This document shows positions 28,799-41,335 of a stretch of 64,000 nt of DNA, one piece after another (within the stretch, counting starts at the first letter, position 1; each line of letters opens with the position of its first letter). Under the pieces are notes generated by a model that was given only the letters and a program-made list of their open reading frames with translations, was not told where the DNA came from and searched no databases. The translations under genes were made by a program, and so were the position numbers. The stretch comes from Serratia oryzae (lineage in GTDB: Bacteria > Pseudomonadota > Gammaproteobacteria > Enterobacterales > Enterobacteriaceae): assembly GCF_001976145.1 (NCBI RefSeq), contig NZ_MOXD01000014.1, positions 1 through 64,000 of the forward strand. Direction: 5' to 3'.

Positions 28799-29493
28799 CG
28801 GCGTACCGTAGTTGCCTGCATGGTTGCCCACCATTCGGCATCGGCAATCACTTGGCCCTGTTCGTCGATATGCGGGCGCGGCAGCCCTTTGCGCTTGGCC
28901 ACGTTGGCCAACACCGGATAACCGCCTTCAAACAACAGGCGTTGCTGCTCCTCTTCACTCAGTGCACTGCGCTCGCGGCGGTACATGCCGGCATTTTGCC
29001 GCTGACGTTGGGCTTCATACAGGATTAATGCCGAAGCCACGGAAACATTGAGCGATTGCACCATACCGATCATTGGGATAATGATGTCTTGATCGGCCAG
29101 CGCCAGCGCTTGTTCGGTAATACCGGTTTTTTCCTGCCCCAGCAGCACACAGGTCGGGCGGGTATAGTCCACTGCGCGAAAATCAACGGCCCGGGTGGAA
29201 AGGTGGGTAGCCAAGACTTGCATCCCTTGGCTTTTCATCTGTGCGACAGCATCGGCAATGGTCGGGTGGGTTTTAACATTCACCCAACTGTTGCTGCCGG
29301 CGGCGGAAGAAACCAGCGTGCGCATCCGCGCGCTTGGCCATACGGCATGCACCTGATGCACGCCAACGGCGTCGGCGGTGCGAATAATTGCGGAGACGTT
29401 ATGCGGTTTGTGCACCTGCTCCAGGCAGACCGTCAGATCGGGCTGCCGGGTGGCCAGCATTTCACAAATCCGCGCATAGCGTTCGGGGCTCAT
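28795..29493 (-). CDS. trmH: TrmH (SpoU), tRNA Gm18 2'-O-methyltransferase
   Basis: The 232-residue SPOUT methyltransferase carries the knot motifs: N-terminal HKPHNVSAIIRTADAVGV with the catalytic Arg, LGQEKTGI, and MIGMVQSLNVSVASALILYEA. It methylates G18 in the D-loop of tRNA using SAM. The gene starts 5 bases after spoT and overlaps recG by 4 bases. Confidence 0.96.
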   Translation of the reverse strand: MSPERYARICEMLATRQPDLTVCLEQVHKPHNVSAIIRTADAVGVHQVHAVWPSARMRTLVSSAAGSNSWVNVKTHPTIADAVAQMKSQGMQVLATHLSTRAVDFRAVDYTRPTCVLLGQEKTGITEQALALADQDIIIPMIGMVQSLNVSVASALILYEAQRQRQNAGMYRRERSALSEEEQQRLLFEGGYPVLANVAKRKGLPRPHIDEQGQVIADAEWWATMQATTVRR

Positions 29494-29498
29494 AAGCG

Positions 29499-31613
29499 CT
29501 AGTTTCGGTTGCGGTTAACTTTGATCACATCAGGCATGATACGGATCTTGCGCATAATGTTTGCCAAATGGATGCGATCGCGCGTGGTTAAGCGGATAAA
29601 GGCGCTGTAGACCCGGCCATCTTTCTCTTCGGTATTCAGGCTTTGAATATTAGACTCGGCTGCATTGATAGCCGCCGTCAGGTTGGCCAGCGCACCCTGA
29701 TGATTGAACATATCCACTTTGATTTCAGCGATAAATTCCTGCTCGGTTTCCATATCCCACTCTACCGCCATGAATTTCTCGGGCTCTTTCTGGTAGCCGC
29801 GGATATTACGGCAGGATTCATGGTGGATCACCAACCCTTTGCCAGGGCTGACGTGGGCGATAATGGGATCGCCCGGAATAGGTCGGCAACACTTGGCGAA
29901 GGTAATCAGAACGCCATCGGCTCCTTTGATGGCCAGATTACGTACGCCGGAAGAGACCCCAAGGCTGGAGTGATCGCCCTGTAAATTCTTCGCAATGACC
30001 ACGCTCATGGCGTTGCCAAGGCCGATTTCTGCCAGCAAATCATCCAGCGTGGCCAGCTTCATGCGTTCCAGCTCGTGCTGGATATTTTCCTGCGGTACCT
30101 CAGAAAGCTTACGGCTGCCACCCAGTGCGTGGTTAAGCAAACGGCGGCCCAGGCTGACAGAGTCGTCACGCTTGAGGTTTTTCAGCATCTGGCGGATTTT
30201 GGCGCGCGCTTTTGAACTGACAACAAAGTTCAGCCAGGCTGCGTTAGGCCGTGCCCCTGGCGCGGTGATGATTTCCACCGTCTGACCACTGGACAGCGAT
30301 TGCGACAGTGGATACGGCTGGCGATCGACGCGTGCGCCAACGCAGGCATGGCCGATGTCGGTATGCACCGCATAGGCAAAGTCGACCGGCGTGGCGCCCG
30401 CAGGCAGTTCAACAATGCGCCCTTCAGGGGTGAAAACGTAAATCTCGTCTGGGAACAAATCGGATTTTACGCTTTCGATAAACTCAAACGAGCTGCCAGC
30501 ACTCTGTTGCAGCTCCAGAAGGCTCTGCATCCAGCGCTGAGCGCGAATTTGTGCGGTGGTGCCGGTGGTTTCGCCCGGTTCCCTTTCTTTATAGGCCCAG
30601 TGCGCAGCTACCCCCATCTCGGCCATCTGATCCATATCTTCGGTGCGGATCTGGACCTCAACCGGCACGCCGTGCGGGCCGATCAACGAAGTATGCAGCG
30701 ACTGATAGCCATTGGCTTTGGGGATGGCGATATAGTCTTTCACCCGGCCTGGGCGTGGCTTATACAGGCTATGCGCCTGCCCAAGAACCCGGTAACAGGT
30801 GTCGACTTCTTTCACGATCACCCGGAACGCGTAAATATCCATAATGGAATGGAAACGCTGTTCTTTCAGGTGCATCTTGCAGTAGATGGAATAGAGGTGC
30901 TTTTCCCGCCCGCTGACGCGGCAGGGAATCCCCGCTTCGGTCAAACGCCCTTCAATCTCGGAAAGAATCTTCTGGATCATCTCCTTACGGTTACCGCGCG
31001 CGGCTTTCACAACGGCTTTGATTACCCGGTAACGGTTCGGATAGAGCGCCTCAAAACCCAACTCTTCCAGTTCGGTTTTCAGATGATGAATACCCAGGCG
31101 GTGGGCTAGCGGGCTGTAGATTTCCAGCGTTTCACGTGCGATACGCCGCCGTTTATCGGGGCGCAGCGAGCCGAGAGTACGCATGTTGTGGGTGCGGTCA
31201 GCCAGCTTGATCAGCACGACGCGGATATCCTGCACCATCGCCATGATCATCTTGCGGAAGTTTTCCGCCTGCGCTTCTTTCTTATTCTGGAATTTCAGCT
31301 TGTCGAGCTTGGATACGCCTTCAACCAGTTCGGCAACGCTCTTGCCAAACAGTTGTTCCATATCCTGATAGGTGGCCGAGGTATCTTCAATGACGTCATG
31401 CAGCAGGGCCGCCATCAGCGTCTCATAGTCGAGACGCATTTCCGCCAGAATACAGGCTACGGCAACCGGGTGAGTAATGTAGGGCTCACCGCTGGAGCGT
31501 GTCTGTCCCTCGTGAGCATCACGTGCAACAAGGTATGCCTGTTTGAGGCGTTTAATCTGCTCCTCAGGCAAGTAACGTTGAATCAGCAGATTCAGGCTTT
31601 CAAACAGGTACAA
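29499..31613 (-). CDS. spoT: SpoT, (p)ppGpp synthetase/hydrolase
   Basis: SpoT controls the alarmone level. The hydrolase domain has H72-D73 in LLHDVIED, plus YITHPVAVA and the ADRTHNMRT motif. The synthetase domain, TGS domain (EIYVFTPEGRIVELPAGATPVDFAYAVHT), helical domain and C-terminal ACT domain follow. The 704-residue length matches E. coli (702). The gene lies 18 bases after rpoZ. A 269-codon frame on the opposite strand is an antisense shadow. Confidence 0.97.
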   Translation of the reverse strand: MYLFESLNLLIQRYLPEEQIKRLKQAYLVARDAHEGQTRSSGEPYITHPVAVACILAEMRLDYETLMAALLHDVIEDTSATYQDMEQLFGKSVAELVEGVSKLDKLKFQNKKEAQAENFRKMIMAMVQDIRVVLIKLADRTHNMRTLGSLRPDKRRRIARETLEIYSPLAHRLGIHHLKTELEELGFEALYPNRYRVIKAVVKAARGNRKEMIQKILSEIEGRLTEAGIPCRVSGREKHLYSIYCKMHLKEQRFHSIMDIYAFRVIVKEVDTCYRVLGQAHSLYKPRPGRVKDYIAIPKANGYQSLHTSLIGPHGVPVEVQIRTEDMDQMAEMGVAAHWAYKEREPGETTGTTAQIRAQRWMQSLLELQQSAGSSFEFIESVKSDLFPDEIYVFTPEGRIVELPAGATPVDFAYAVHTDIGHACVGARVDRQPYPLSQSLSSGQTVEIITAPGARPNAAWLNFVVSSKARAKIRQMLKNLKRDDSVSLGRRLLNHALGGSRKLSEVPQENIQHELERMKLATLDDLLAEIGLGNAMSVVIAKNLQGDHSSLGVSSGVRNLAIKGADGVLITFAKCCRPIPGDPIIAHVSPGKGLVIHHESCRNIRGYQKEPEKFMAVEWDMETEQEFIAEIKVDMFNHQGALANLTAAINAAESNIQSLNTEEKDGRVYSAFIRLTTRDRIHLANIMRKIRIMPDVIKVNRNRN

Positions 31614-31631
31614 GGCAGACTCGCAGTCTAA

Positions 31632-31907
31632 TTAACGACGACCTTCAGCAATCGCGGTAACCGCCTGAATCTCTGCGGCTTCCTGCTCTTGCTGCTCCTG
31701 GCGCTCACGCACATCGAGGATCTGGCTGTTGATCAGCCCTTCTTCGATTTCGCGCAGAGCGATAACGGTGTACTTATCATTCTCTTCAGGTACCAGAGCA
31801 TCTTTACCACCGGTCTGGATTTGACGCGCCCGACGAGCAGCGACCAACACCAGGTCAAAACGGTTACCAATTTTCTCTACAGCGTCTTGAACAGTTACGC
31901 GTGCCAT
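31632..31907 (-). CDS. rpoZ: RNA polymerase omega subunit
   Basis: The 91-residue protein begins [29 protein letters not shown], essentially the same as E. coli omega. Omega binds the beta' subunit, helps assemble RNA polymerase and forms part of a ppGpp site. It lies between gmk and spoT, a conserved stringent-response neighbourhood. Confidence 0.98.
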   Translation of the reverse strand: MARVTVQDAVEKIGNRFDLVLVAARRARQIQTGGKDALVPEENDKYTVIALREIEEGLINSQILDVRERQEQQEQEAAEIQAVTAIAEGRR

Positions 31908-31961
31908 ATTTGTGCTACTCCACAGGTGAAGAAAAGACTGGGCATAATACTGAAACTGTCT

Positions 31962-32657
<696 letters not shown>

Positions 32658-32710
32658 CTAAAGCTCGGTATGCAGCGTTGGGTCGCATTTTGGCCGCCGC
32701 TTTCTGTTAA

Positions 32711-34600
<1,890 letters not shown>

Positions 34601-34611
34601 CCTGATGTGCA

Positions 34612-35229
34612 TTAATGGTCTGGATGCTGATAGTTAAATACCGGCAGGCCAAGGCGAAAACGCAAAGCCAGCAGACGGGCGCTAAGGCCAGCAGCCAGCG
34701 TGATGATTACCACCAGGTTATGTGGCAGGTTGAGGTGTTGCAGGCCGATATACAGCCAGGCGGCGGCGAAAGCAATACCAGCATAGATTTCTTTCTGGAA
34801 AACCAGCGGAATGCGGTTACAGAACATATCACGCAGTATGCCGCCGAAGACGCCGGTAATCACTGCGGCAATAGCGGCAATGATTGGACTATGTCCCATA
34901 TCCAGTGCCACTTGTGCACCGATGATGGAAAATACAATCAGCCCGATGGCGTCCAGCACCAGAAACAGGTGGCGCAAATGGCGCATTAAGGGGGCCAGCC
35001 AGGTAGTTACAATCGCGGCGATAGCCACAATGACAATATATTCGGGATGTTTGACCCAGCTCAGAGGGAAGTGCCCCAGCAGCATATCGCGCACTGAACC
35101 GCCACCAATGGCGGTGGCTGAAGCGATAAAGATCACGCCAAACATATCCATTTGACGACGACCAGCGGCCAGTGCTCCGGTCATCGCTTCTGCAGTGATG
35201 CCAATGATATAAAGAACGAGCAGTAACAT
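34612..35229 (-). CDS. yicG: YicG, TRIC-like family inner membrane protein
   Basis: The 205-residue protein has six to seven hydrophobic helices in two inverted repeats, with glycine-rich turns ([13 protein letters not shown] and [16 protein letters not shown]) typical of the UPF0126/TRIC-type channel family. Length equals E. coli YicG. Its function is uncertain; an ion channel role is inferred from the fold. It converges on ligB. Confidence 0.92.
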   Translation of the reverse strand: MLLLVLYIIGITAEAMTGALAAGRRQMDMFGVIFIASATAIGGGSVRDMLLGHFPLSWVKHPEYIVIVAIAAIVTTWLAPLMRHLRHLFLVLDAIGLIVFSIIGAQVALDMGHSPIIAAIAAVITGVFGGILRDMFCNRIPLVFQKEIYAGIAFAAAWLYIGLQHLNLPHNLVVIITLAAGLSARLLALRFRLGLPVFNYQHPDH

Positions 35230-35468
35230 GGGATCTTCACAAGGTGGGAAATCAAGAATGCAATCGCCAGAGGGTAATGTTCGAGCGGCGAATGCGCTAC
35301 TGAATTTTTCTAAAGGAGCTTGCTTCGAATTAGTTCATCTAATGATTAACATGTCTATATGACTTGTTTATTGGTTTTTAATTTTTACAGCATGCGAAGA
35401 GTGGATTAGATAATCATTGATAATTTCGCATGATGATTAATCACTATATGAAGGAAAGTGAAAATACG

Positions 35469-35906
35469 ATGAAAAACATCTCAATGCTGGCAGCGGTTGC
35501 TTTAGTCGCTTTGATGTTGAACGGCTGTGTTGCGCCAGCCCAGCAGGCGGCACCACCAAAGTTGGCATCACCATGCAGCATTGGTGATCCGATGGTGCAA
35601 ACCACGCTCTATTTCGGGTTGAATCGCCCTGTCGGGCCGACGATTAGCGCAGTGGAATGGCAATCTTTTGTCGATCAGCAGGTCACACCACGCTTTAAGG
35701 ATGGGCTATCGGTATTTGATGCCAAAGGGCAATGGTTGGGGAATGACGGCAAATTAGCGCGAGAAAACAGCAAAGCACTGATGTTGATTCACACTCCGGG
35801 CATGGAAGTTGAACAGAAGATTGAAGCGTTGCGTACCCACTACAAACAGCAGTTTGTACAGGATTCCGTGATGCGTGTTGATACGCCGGTGTGTGTGGCT
35901 TTTTGA
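35469..35906 (+). CDS. DUF3574-type lipoprotein
   Basis: The 145-residue protein has a lipoprotein signal peptide with lipobox L17-N-G-C20, then a short Pro/Ala-rich linker and a compact domain with FGLNRPVGPTISAVEWQSFVDQQVTPRFKDGLSVFDA. This resembles the DUF3574 family of small secreted or lipid-anchored proteins. The function is unknown. Residue 21 is Val, so outer membrane sorting is expected. I chose the ATG at 35469, preceded by AAGGAAAG, over an upstream Met at 35430 because the signal peptide then starts properly. It appears to be a single-gene unit. Confidence 0.8.
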   Translation: MKNISMLAAVALVALMLNGCVAPAQQAAPPKLASPCSIGDPMVQTTLYFGLNRPVGPTISAVEWQSFVDQQVTPRFKDGLSVFDAKGQWLGNDGKLARENSKALMLIHTPGMEVEQKIEALRTHYKQQFVQDSVMRVDTPVCVAF

Positions 35907-35910
35907 TGAG

Positions 35911-35944
35911 TTTCCGGCTTGTCGCGGGTGCAACAAGCCGGAAA
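35911..35944. terminator. bidirectional terminator after the DUF3574 gene
   Basis: A perfect 12-bp stem TTTCCGGCTTGT/ACAAGCCGGAAA with a 10-base loop is followed by CTCGTTTT. It separates convergent genes. Confidence 0.75.
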
Positions 35945-35950
35945 CTCGTT

Positions 35951-37135
35951 TTAGAGCACCAGCCCGGTAACTGCCGCCGACAGCAGGCTGACCAGCGTTG
36001 AGCCGTAAACCAACTTCAGGCCGAAGCGTGAAACAACGTTGCCTTGTTGCTCGTTCAGGCCTTTGATGGCACCGGCAACGATGCCGATGGAAGCAAAGTT
36101 GGCGAAGGACACCAGGAAGACTGAGAGAATACCCAATCCGCGTGGTGACATTTCCGCTGCGATTTTTTTCAGTTCGATCATCGCGACAAATTCATTGGCA
36201 ACTAGTTTGGTGGCCATAATGCTACCGGCCTGCAGCGCATCGCTTGCCGGGATCCCGATCAACCAGGCCAGCGGATAGAACACATAGCCCAGGATCTGCT
36301 GGAAGCTGATGCCGAAAATGGCTGCAAAGATGGCGTTTACCGCAGCGATGAGTGCAATAAACCCGATCAGCATGGCGGCAATAATCATGGCGATTTTGAA
36401 ACCCGCCAGGATGTATTCCCCCAGCATCTCAAAGAAACTCTGGTCTTCATGCAGCTTGTTCAGCTTCAGTTCCGGTTCATCCTCTACCTGGTAGGGGTTG
36501 ATAATGGAAAGAATGATAAACGTGCTGAACATGTTGAGGATTAACGCAGCGACTACGTATTGGGCGTCGATCATCACCATATAAGCGCCGACGATCGACA
36601 TTGATACTGTCGACATGGCCGTGGCGGCCATGGTGTACATCCGGCGCGGAGAGATATCCGCAATGATGCCTTTGTAAGCAATAAAGTTTTCAGATTGACC
36701 AAGCACCAGGGTACTGACAGCGTTGAAAGATTCCAACTTGCCCATACCGTTGACTTTGGAGAGCAGCGTTCCTACCGCGCGGATAATCAGCGGTAAAATA
36801 CGGAAATGCTGCAAAATACCGATCAAGGCAGAGATAAAGATAATCGGGCACAAAACGCCGAGGAAGATAAAGGATAAGCCTGCTTTGCTCATGCCACCGA
36901 ACACAAAGTCAGAGCCTTGTGCGGCAAAGGTCAACAGGGTTTCAAAGAAACCGGCTACGTGCTTAATCACACCCAGACCGCTTTCCGAATGCAGAAAGAA
37001 ATAGGCAAGAACCGCTTGAATCATCAAAAGCTGAATAATATAACGCGGGCGGATTTTCTTGCGATCGTTGCTGATCAATAACGCGAGGGCGATGATAACG
37101 ACCAACGCCAAAAAAAAGTGCAGAATTTGCGACAT
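35951..37135 (-). CDS. NupC-family nucleoside:H+ symporter
   Basis: The roughly 394-residue carrier has about 10 membrane helices and the concentrative nucleoside transporter motifs [33 protein letters not shown] and [12 protein letters not shown]. It is much closer to E. coli NupC than to NupX. I chose the start [11 protein letters not shown] by analogy with NupC (MDRVLHFVLAL). A Met six codons upstream is possible. It lies downstream of murQ-murP on the same strand, with a hairpin in between, so it may or may not share their transcript. A nucleoside rather than a muropeptide substrate is expected, though not shown. Confidence 0.85.
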   Translation of the reverse strand: MSQILHFFLALVVIIALALLISNDRKKIRPRYIIQLLMIQAVLAYFFLHSESGLGVIKHVAGFFETLLTFAAQGSDFVFGGMSKAGLSFIFLGVLCPIIFISALIGILQHFRILPLIIRAVGTLLSKVNGMGKLESFNAVSTLVLGQSENFIAYKGIIADISPRRMYTMAATAMSTVSMSIVGAYMVMIDAQYVVAALILNMFSTFIILSIINPYQVEDEPELKLNKLHEDQSFFEMLGEYILAGFKIAMIIAAMLIGFIALIAAVNAIFAAIFGISFQQILGYVFYPLAWLIGIPASDALQAGSIMATKLVANEFVAMIELKKIAAEMSPRGLGILSVFLVSFANFASIGIVAGAIKGLNEQQGNVVSRFGLKLVYGSTLVSLLSAAVTGLVL

Positions 37136-37211
37136 AAACAGTCCGAGGAGCATGCAGGCTAGAAAAGAGCTACTTATACCTAATTTGCTGCCGCTCGTCA
37201 GCATGAGGGTG

Positions 37212-37240
37212 ACCGGGGGAGTGTGGATCCGTCCCCCGGT
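37212..37240 (-). terminator. hairpin after murP
   Basis: ACCGGGGGA/TCCCCCGGT is a perfect 9-bp stem located 10 bases after the murP stop. There is no clear T-run on the minus strand, so it may attenuate or stabilise the transcript rather than end it. Confidence 0.5.
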
Positions 37241-37249
37241 TACTGGTTG

Positions 37250-38695
37250 TTAACTCAAATCAACATTTTTGCTGCCGAAGAACCAGGTGAAAATAAAACC
37301 AGCGGTGTAAGACACTAACAGCCCGGCAACGTAGACCATGATGCCTGCATAAATGCCCTGCGCAGAGGTCATCAGTGGAATAGATACGATGCCAGAAGGA
37401 CCAAAGACGGTGTTGAGACCAACCGGCAATCCCAGATACGCAATCATCCCGATGAAGAACCCACCAACGGCACCCCCGAGACAGGCGGTGATAAAAGGTT
37501 TCACTCTAGGCAACGTCACGCCATAAATCAGTGGTTCACCAATGCCAAGAATACCTGGAATGATGGCACCCTTGATCTGGGTACGCAGCACCGAGCCTGC
37601 TTTTGCTCTGGCGAACAGCGCCATTGAAGCACCCACTTGCCCGCCGCCAGCCATGGCCAGGATCGGAAAGAGCGAGTTGAAACCCTGCGCATCCATCAAA
37701 GCGAAATAGACTGGAACAAACCCCTGGTGAATACCGAACATAACCGCCAGCAGGAACAGACCTGCCAGAACGGCGCTGCCAAACGGGTTGCCATTCAGGT
37801 GTAAGAACAGCCACGACATTCCTTTAAACAGTTCCCCTCCAACTGGCATGATGACCACGAAAGTCACCGCGCCCATAATCAGCAGAGTAATGACTGAGGT
37901 CAGTATCATATCCAGATTATCGGGGATAAATTTACGTACCGTCCGTTCGACCCAGGCTCCCATAATCGTGGCAATCAGCACGCCGATAATGCTGCCTCTA
38001 GGATCGATAGGTAAGCCAAAGAAGTTATCGATGCCGGAGTAGTAACCCACTTTGGCATCAGGTACGTAACCCAGAACAAACAGCGAAGCGATGATGGCTC
38101 CATTCACTCCGGTACCGCCAAAGGCTTTTTGTGCATTATGGCCGATCAGAATACTCAAGAAGGCAAACAGGCCTTTACTGAATACTTTCATATAGCCAAT
38201 GGCGCTGATTAGCCAAGGATTAGGGGATTCAATGCCAATCACCATGCTTTGTTCGAGCAGGGTCGCAATCCCCAGCAGCAGCCCTGCGGCAATAAAACCG
38301 GGGATCAGCGGGGTAAAGATGGTAGCAAACTTGCTGAAAAATTGATGAACAGCGCTGCTTTGCTTGGATTTGAGCTGCTTTTTATTCTCCGAAGCGATTG
38401 CATTAAGATCTTTAGGCGCGTCAGCGGTGTTCTGCTCAGTACGGCTCAGCAAGGTATTCATCATTTCAGCGGCGGTTTGTGCCTTGCCGGGGCCCAGGAC
38501 GATTTGCAACTGATCGTCCCCTTCAATCACACCCATCACGCCAGCCATTTTTTTCAACGCATCGCGGTCTACCTGCTCTCTGTCCCTCAGGGTCAGGCGC
38601 AGCCGTGTCATGCAGTTACCGCAAATAGCAATATTATTGCTACCGCCAACATGACCCAAAATTTGTTCGATCATTGCTTCATTGATTTTCGCCAT
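37250..38695 (-). CDS. murP: MurP, PTS N-acetylmuramic acid transporter, EIIBC
   Basis: MurP imports MurNAc and phosphorylates it to MurNAc-6-P. The 481-residue protein has an N-terminal EIIB domain with phospho-cysteine C28 in [10 protein letters not shown], a linker (about 80-110) and an EIIC membrane domain with [20 protein letters not shown] and [14 protein letters not shown]. It has no EIIA domain, so it depends on EIIA-Glc as in E. coli. Close similarity to E. coli MurP extends through the whole protein. It overlaps the end of murQ by 17 bases, so the two are tightly coupled. Confidence 0.93.
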   Translation of the reverse strand: MAKINEAMIEQILGHVGGSNNIAICGNCMTRLRLTLRDREQVDRDALKKMAGVMGVIEGDDQLQIVLGPGKAQTAAEMMNTLLSRTEQNTADAPKDLNAIASENKKQLKSKQSSAVHQFFSKFATIFTPLIPGFIAAGLLLGIATLLEQSMVIGIESPNPWLISAIGYMKVFSKGLFAFLSILIGHNAQKAFGGTGVNGAIIASLFVLGYVPDAKVGYYSGIDNFFGLPIDPRGSIIGVLIATIMGAWVERTVRKFIPDNLDMILTSVITLLIMGAVTFVVIMPVGGELFKGMSWLFLHLNGNPFGSAVLAGLFLLAVMFGIHQGFVPVYFALMDAQGFNSLFPILAMAGGGQVGASMALFARAKAGSVLRTQIKGAIIPGILGIGEPLIYGVTLPRVKPFITACLGGAVGGFFIGMIAYLGLPVGLNTVFGPSGIVSIPLMTSAQGIYAGIMVYVAGLLVSYTAGFIFTWFFGSKNVDLS

Positions 38696-39608
38696 CGGAT
38701 TGACGTCCTGTTCCTGATAAGACTGCGCGGATAAAACCGTTATTGTGTTTTAAAATTGTGCTGGCTTCGGTGGCCGAAAGGTTGGCCAGTATCATGACGA
38801 TCGCCGTTTTACAGTGGCGACCGCATGCGTCTAAGGCTTCGGAGGCACGCTGATAGTTGCACGCCGTTGCCTGCATGACGATATTAATCTGGCGTTGAAC
38901 CAATTTGGCGTTGGTGGCTTCAACATCCACCATCAGATTGCCATAAACTTTACCGATGCGGATCATTGCCCCGGTGCTCAACATATTGAGCACCAGTTTT
39001 TGTGCCGTTGCCGCCTTCATGCGTGATGAACCGGTAACCACTTCGCTCCCTACCACCGGCTCAATAGCAATATCGGCCAACCGACTCATTTCACTGTTCT
39101 GGTTACAGGTCAGAGATACTACGGTAGCACCTTGAACGCGGGCATAACGCATGGCCCCGATAACATAAGGTGTGCGCCCACTGGCGGCGATGCCAACCAG
39201 GACATCGTTGGCGTTAAAGTGCAGGTCGCGCAGATCCTGTTCCCCTAGCGCTCCGTTGTCTTCGGCGTTTTCTACGGCCTGTAAAATGGCGGTATTTCCC
39301 CCCGCGATCAAACCGATCACTTGCCCACGAGGGGTACCATAAGTTGGCGGGCATTCGCTGGCATCCAAAATGCCCAAGCGCCCAGAAGTCCCCGCACCAC
39401 AGTAAATCAGGCGGCCACCTTGGGCGAAGGCCGCGCTTATGGCGTCTACTGCTTGCGCCACCTGTGGCAAAACGCGCTCAACCGCGAAAGCAACTTTTTG
39501 GTCTTCAAGATTAATCACCTTGAGCATCTCTAGCGTCGACAAGGTATCAATATTCTTACTGGCTGGGTTTCGGCTCTCGGTAACCAGAGTAGATAAATCA
39601 ATTTTCAT
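38679..39608 (-). CDS. murQ: MurQ, N-acetylmuramic acid 6-phosphate etherase
   Basis: MurQ cleaves the lactyl ether of MurNAc-6-P to GlcNAc-6-P and D-lactate, which lets the cell recycle or eat its wall sugar. The 309-residue SIS-domain protein has [39 protein letters not shown] and the catalytic region [23 protein letters not shown]. It is the first gene of murQ-murP and is divergent from the murR-type regulator. The C-terminal extension overlaps murP. Confidence 0.95.
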   Translation of the reverse strand: MKIDLSTLVTESRNPASKNIDTLSTLEMLKVINLEDQKVAFAVERVLPQVAQAVDAISAAFAQGGRLIYCGAGTSGRLGILDASECPPTYGTPRGQVIGLIAGGNTAILQAVENAEDNGALGEQDLRDLHFNANDVLVGIAASGRTPYVIGAMRYARVQGATVVSLTCNQNSEMSRLADIAIEPVVGSEVVTGSSRMKAATAQKLVLNMLSTGAMIRIGKVYGNLMVDVEATNAKLVQRQINIVMQATACNYQRASEALDACGRHCKTAIVMILANLSATEASTILKHNNGFIRAVLSGTGRQSDGENQ

Positions 39609-39622
39609 TGTTGTCTCGGCGT

Positions 39623-39634
39623 ATATTCGAATAT
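39623..39634. promoter_or_regulatory. palindrome in the murQ-murR operator region
   Basis: ATATTCGAATAT is a perfect 12-bp palindrome 15 bases upstream of murQ. It directly adjoins the larger inverted repeat and is a candidate regulator site. Confidence 0.45.
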
Positions 39635-39656
39635 GTTGGAATAATTAATTCCAACA
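39634..39656. promoter_or_regulatory. candidate MurR operator
   Basis: Perfect 9-bp arms TGTTGGAAT and ATTCCAACA flank AATTA, 25 bases upstream of murQ. RpiR-type MurR in E. coli represses from an inverted repeat near the murQ start, so this is the best operator candidate. Confidence 0.6.
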
Positions 39657-39695
39657 ATAACTAATTCAACAAATATTTTATTTTTATGATGATTA

Positions 39696-39711
39696 TGTGA
39701 CCGTTATCAAC
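39696..39711. promoter_or_regulatory. CRP-like site upstream of murQ
   Basis: TGTGACCGTTATCAAC matches 8 of 10 conserved CRP positions. It is about 88 bases from the murQ start, and murQP is CRP-dependent in E. coli. Confidence 0.5.
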
Positions 39712-39815
39712 TTACCATGCCCCCCTGTTTATACCCAGGTTGTTTTTAGGCACTGGCAGCGTAAGATAACCTAAGTAGATGCTGATTTTTGCTGATAATG
39801 TGAGTCACCACCGCG

Positions 39816-40679
39816 ATGAGACATACGCAGAAAATAATTCATAACAAAGAGTTATTCACCCCTGGCGAGCGTAAAATCGCCGATTATTTGTTAGAGAACC
39901 CCGATAAGCTGAAGCAGCTTTCCTCACAGAGTTTGGCAATGATTCTGGGGGTAAGCCAATCAAGCATCATTAAGTTTGCTCAGAAGCTGGGAATGAAGGG
40001 TTTTACTCACTTAAAAATGGTTCTCATTGAGGAATGGGGGCAACAGGCATCAGAGCAGAAACTACAAAGCTCGCACATTCATAATGGTATCAACAGTAAT
40101 GACAGCTTGCCCGATATCGCCGAAAAGTTATTTCTGGAAAAACAGCAAGCGTTGCGCGACACCACCGACAGCCTTGATTTTGCCCAGTTGCAGCAGGTGG
40201 TATCACATATTCAGGCCGCTAAACGCGTTCAGATTATCGGGGTAGGTGGCTCCTCGCTGATCGCTAAAGATCTCGCTTATAAGCTGATGAAGATTGGCTA
40301 CTCGGTTATGAATGAATTAGACAGCCACGTGCAAATTACGGTGGCCCAATCCTTGAGCCCGGTGGATGTGCAGATCATCATTTCATTTTCCGGTAAGCGC
40401 CGGGAGATACTCATTGCCGCAGAGGTCGCCAAGCAAAGGGGGGCAACGCTGATTGCTATCACTTCCTTGCAGCACAATCCCCTAAGGGAACTGGCGGATT
40501 ATACGCTGGATACTATTGCTGATGAGACGCGCTGGCGCAGCTCGTCGATCGCCGCCAGGACGGCGCAGAATACCATCATCGACCTGCTGTTTGTCAGCCT
40601 TATGCAGCAGAACAGTGAAGAGAGCCGTCATTTCATTCAGCAGAGTCAGACGCTGGTTGAGCAATTGAGTAATAAATAG
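39816..40679 (+). CDS. murR: MurR, RpiR-family transcriptional regulator
   Basis: The 287-residue protein has an N-terminal RpiR helix-turn-helix domain (about 1-77, with LSSQSLAMILGVSQSSIIKFAQKLGMKGFTHLK) and a C-terminal SIS sugar-phosphate domain (about 125-265; VQIIGVGGSSLIAKDLAYKLMKIG and ISFSGKRREILIAAEVAK). It is divergent from murQ, exactly the E. coli arrangement, where MurR represses murQP and responds to MurNAc-6-P. The assignment rests on context as well as family. Confidence 0.88.
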   Translation: MRHTQKIIHNKELFTPGERKIADYLLENPDKLKQLSSQSLAMILGVSQSSIIKFAQKLGMKGFTHLKMVLIEEWGQQASEQKLQSSHIHNGINSNDSLPDIAEKLFLEKQQALRDTTDSLDFAQLQQVVSHIQAAKRVQIIGVGGSSLIAKDLAYKLMKIGYSVMNELDSHVQITVAQSLSPVDVQIIISFSGKRREILIAAEVAKQRGATLIAITSLQHNPLRELADYTLDTIADETRWRSSSIAARTAQNTIIDLLFVSLMQQNSEESRHFIQQSQTLVEQLSNK

Positions 40680-41032
40680 AGGCTCTAGGTCTCTCAATGT
40701 TTGCCTGAGATATACGCCATTGGTTATCTATTGTTGGCTCTGGTGTTCTATAATGATATGAATCTAATGATAAAAATCATATCACATGAAGTTGCTTTAT
40801 TAGCTTAATAGATAAATAAGGAATATAACGGTTACGATAAGTTAATAGAAAAGCCTTAACTATCGTTATGCAATGTGACCTACATCAATGCGTGATTCTT
40901 AGAAAAATTTATCTTGTCATCTGAGGTCAGCTTGGTTTACAAGTTGTTCTTCTGTTATGGAAAGTTAACGCATGTTAATTATCGTTTATTAGCCACATGT
41001 TGGTATAGAGATAAATTCAGAGGAATGTAGTT
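40680..41032. other. AT-rich intergenic region after murR
   Basis: This 353-base stretch contains a hairpin with perfect 8-bp arms (TGATATGA 40754-40761, TCATATCA 40777-40784) and a CRP/FNR-like sequence TGTGACCTACATCAAT (40874-40889). I see no convincing gene. It probably holds the control region of the small ORF that follows. Confidence 0.45.
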
Positions 41033-41335
41033 ATGCCATGGAGTCATGAGATTCAGCAGGCAATTACTTTGCTACAGGCATGCCAGCGTCGTAATGCGGA
41101 TAATCTTCCTTGCCCAGCCAGAGGCGATGAGCCAGGAGCAGTTGGTACCTGCGCTGACAAAATTATGCCATCAATTATCTTACTCAATGCTTTTGCCGAT
41201 GTGTTTCCACAGCACCAAGAATTACACCGTATTGGTACGGTTCTGGAAGCTCAGGGCCTCATCCCAAAACTGTCCCAAGACGAGAGTTACAGCGAGAGTG
41301 CATTGGCGTATCTGCGCACGCTGATTGCCCCATAA
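41033..41335 (+). CDS. hypothetical protein, possibly altered by two frameshifts
   Basis: The frame encodes 100 residues starting MPWSHEIQQAITLLQAC and ending ALAYLRTLIAP. I do not recognise it. AGAGGAATGTAG before the ATG contains a good Shine-Dalgarno sequence. Both ends look like amphipathic helices, but the middle (about residues 28-46) is odd, with AGA and GGA codons. The +1 frame over that same stretch reads PEAMSQEQLVPALTKLCHQL with better codons. An insertion near 41113-41115 and a loss near 41185 would explain this. The ORF may still be intact and translated as it stands. Confidence 0.5.
   Translation: MPWSHEIQQAITLLQACQRRNADNLPCPARGDEPGAVGTCADKIMPSIILLNAFADVFPQHQELHRIGTVLEAQGLIPKLSQDESYSESALAYLRTLIAP

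Noticed and set aside
30300-31109. A 269-codon open frame on the plus strand opposite spoT
   Set aside because: It lies wholly antisense to a well-conserved gene, has no ribosome binding site and its composition mirrors spoT codon bias.
41046-41324. The +1 frame over the unknown ORF as a separate gene
   Set aside because: Only its middle part looks coding and the ends are poor. It is better explained as one gene with shifted frames.
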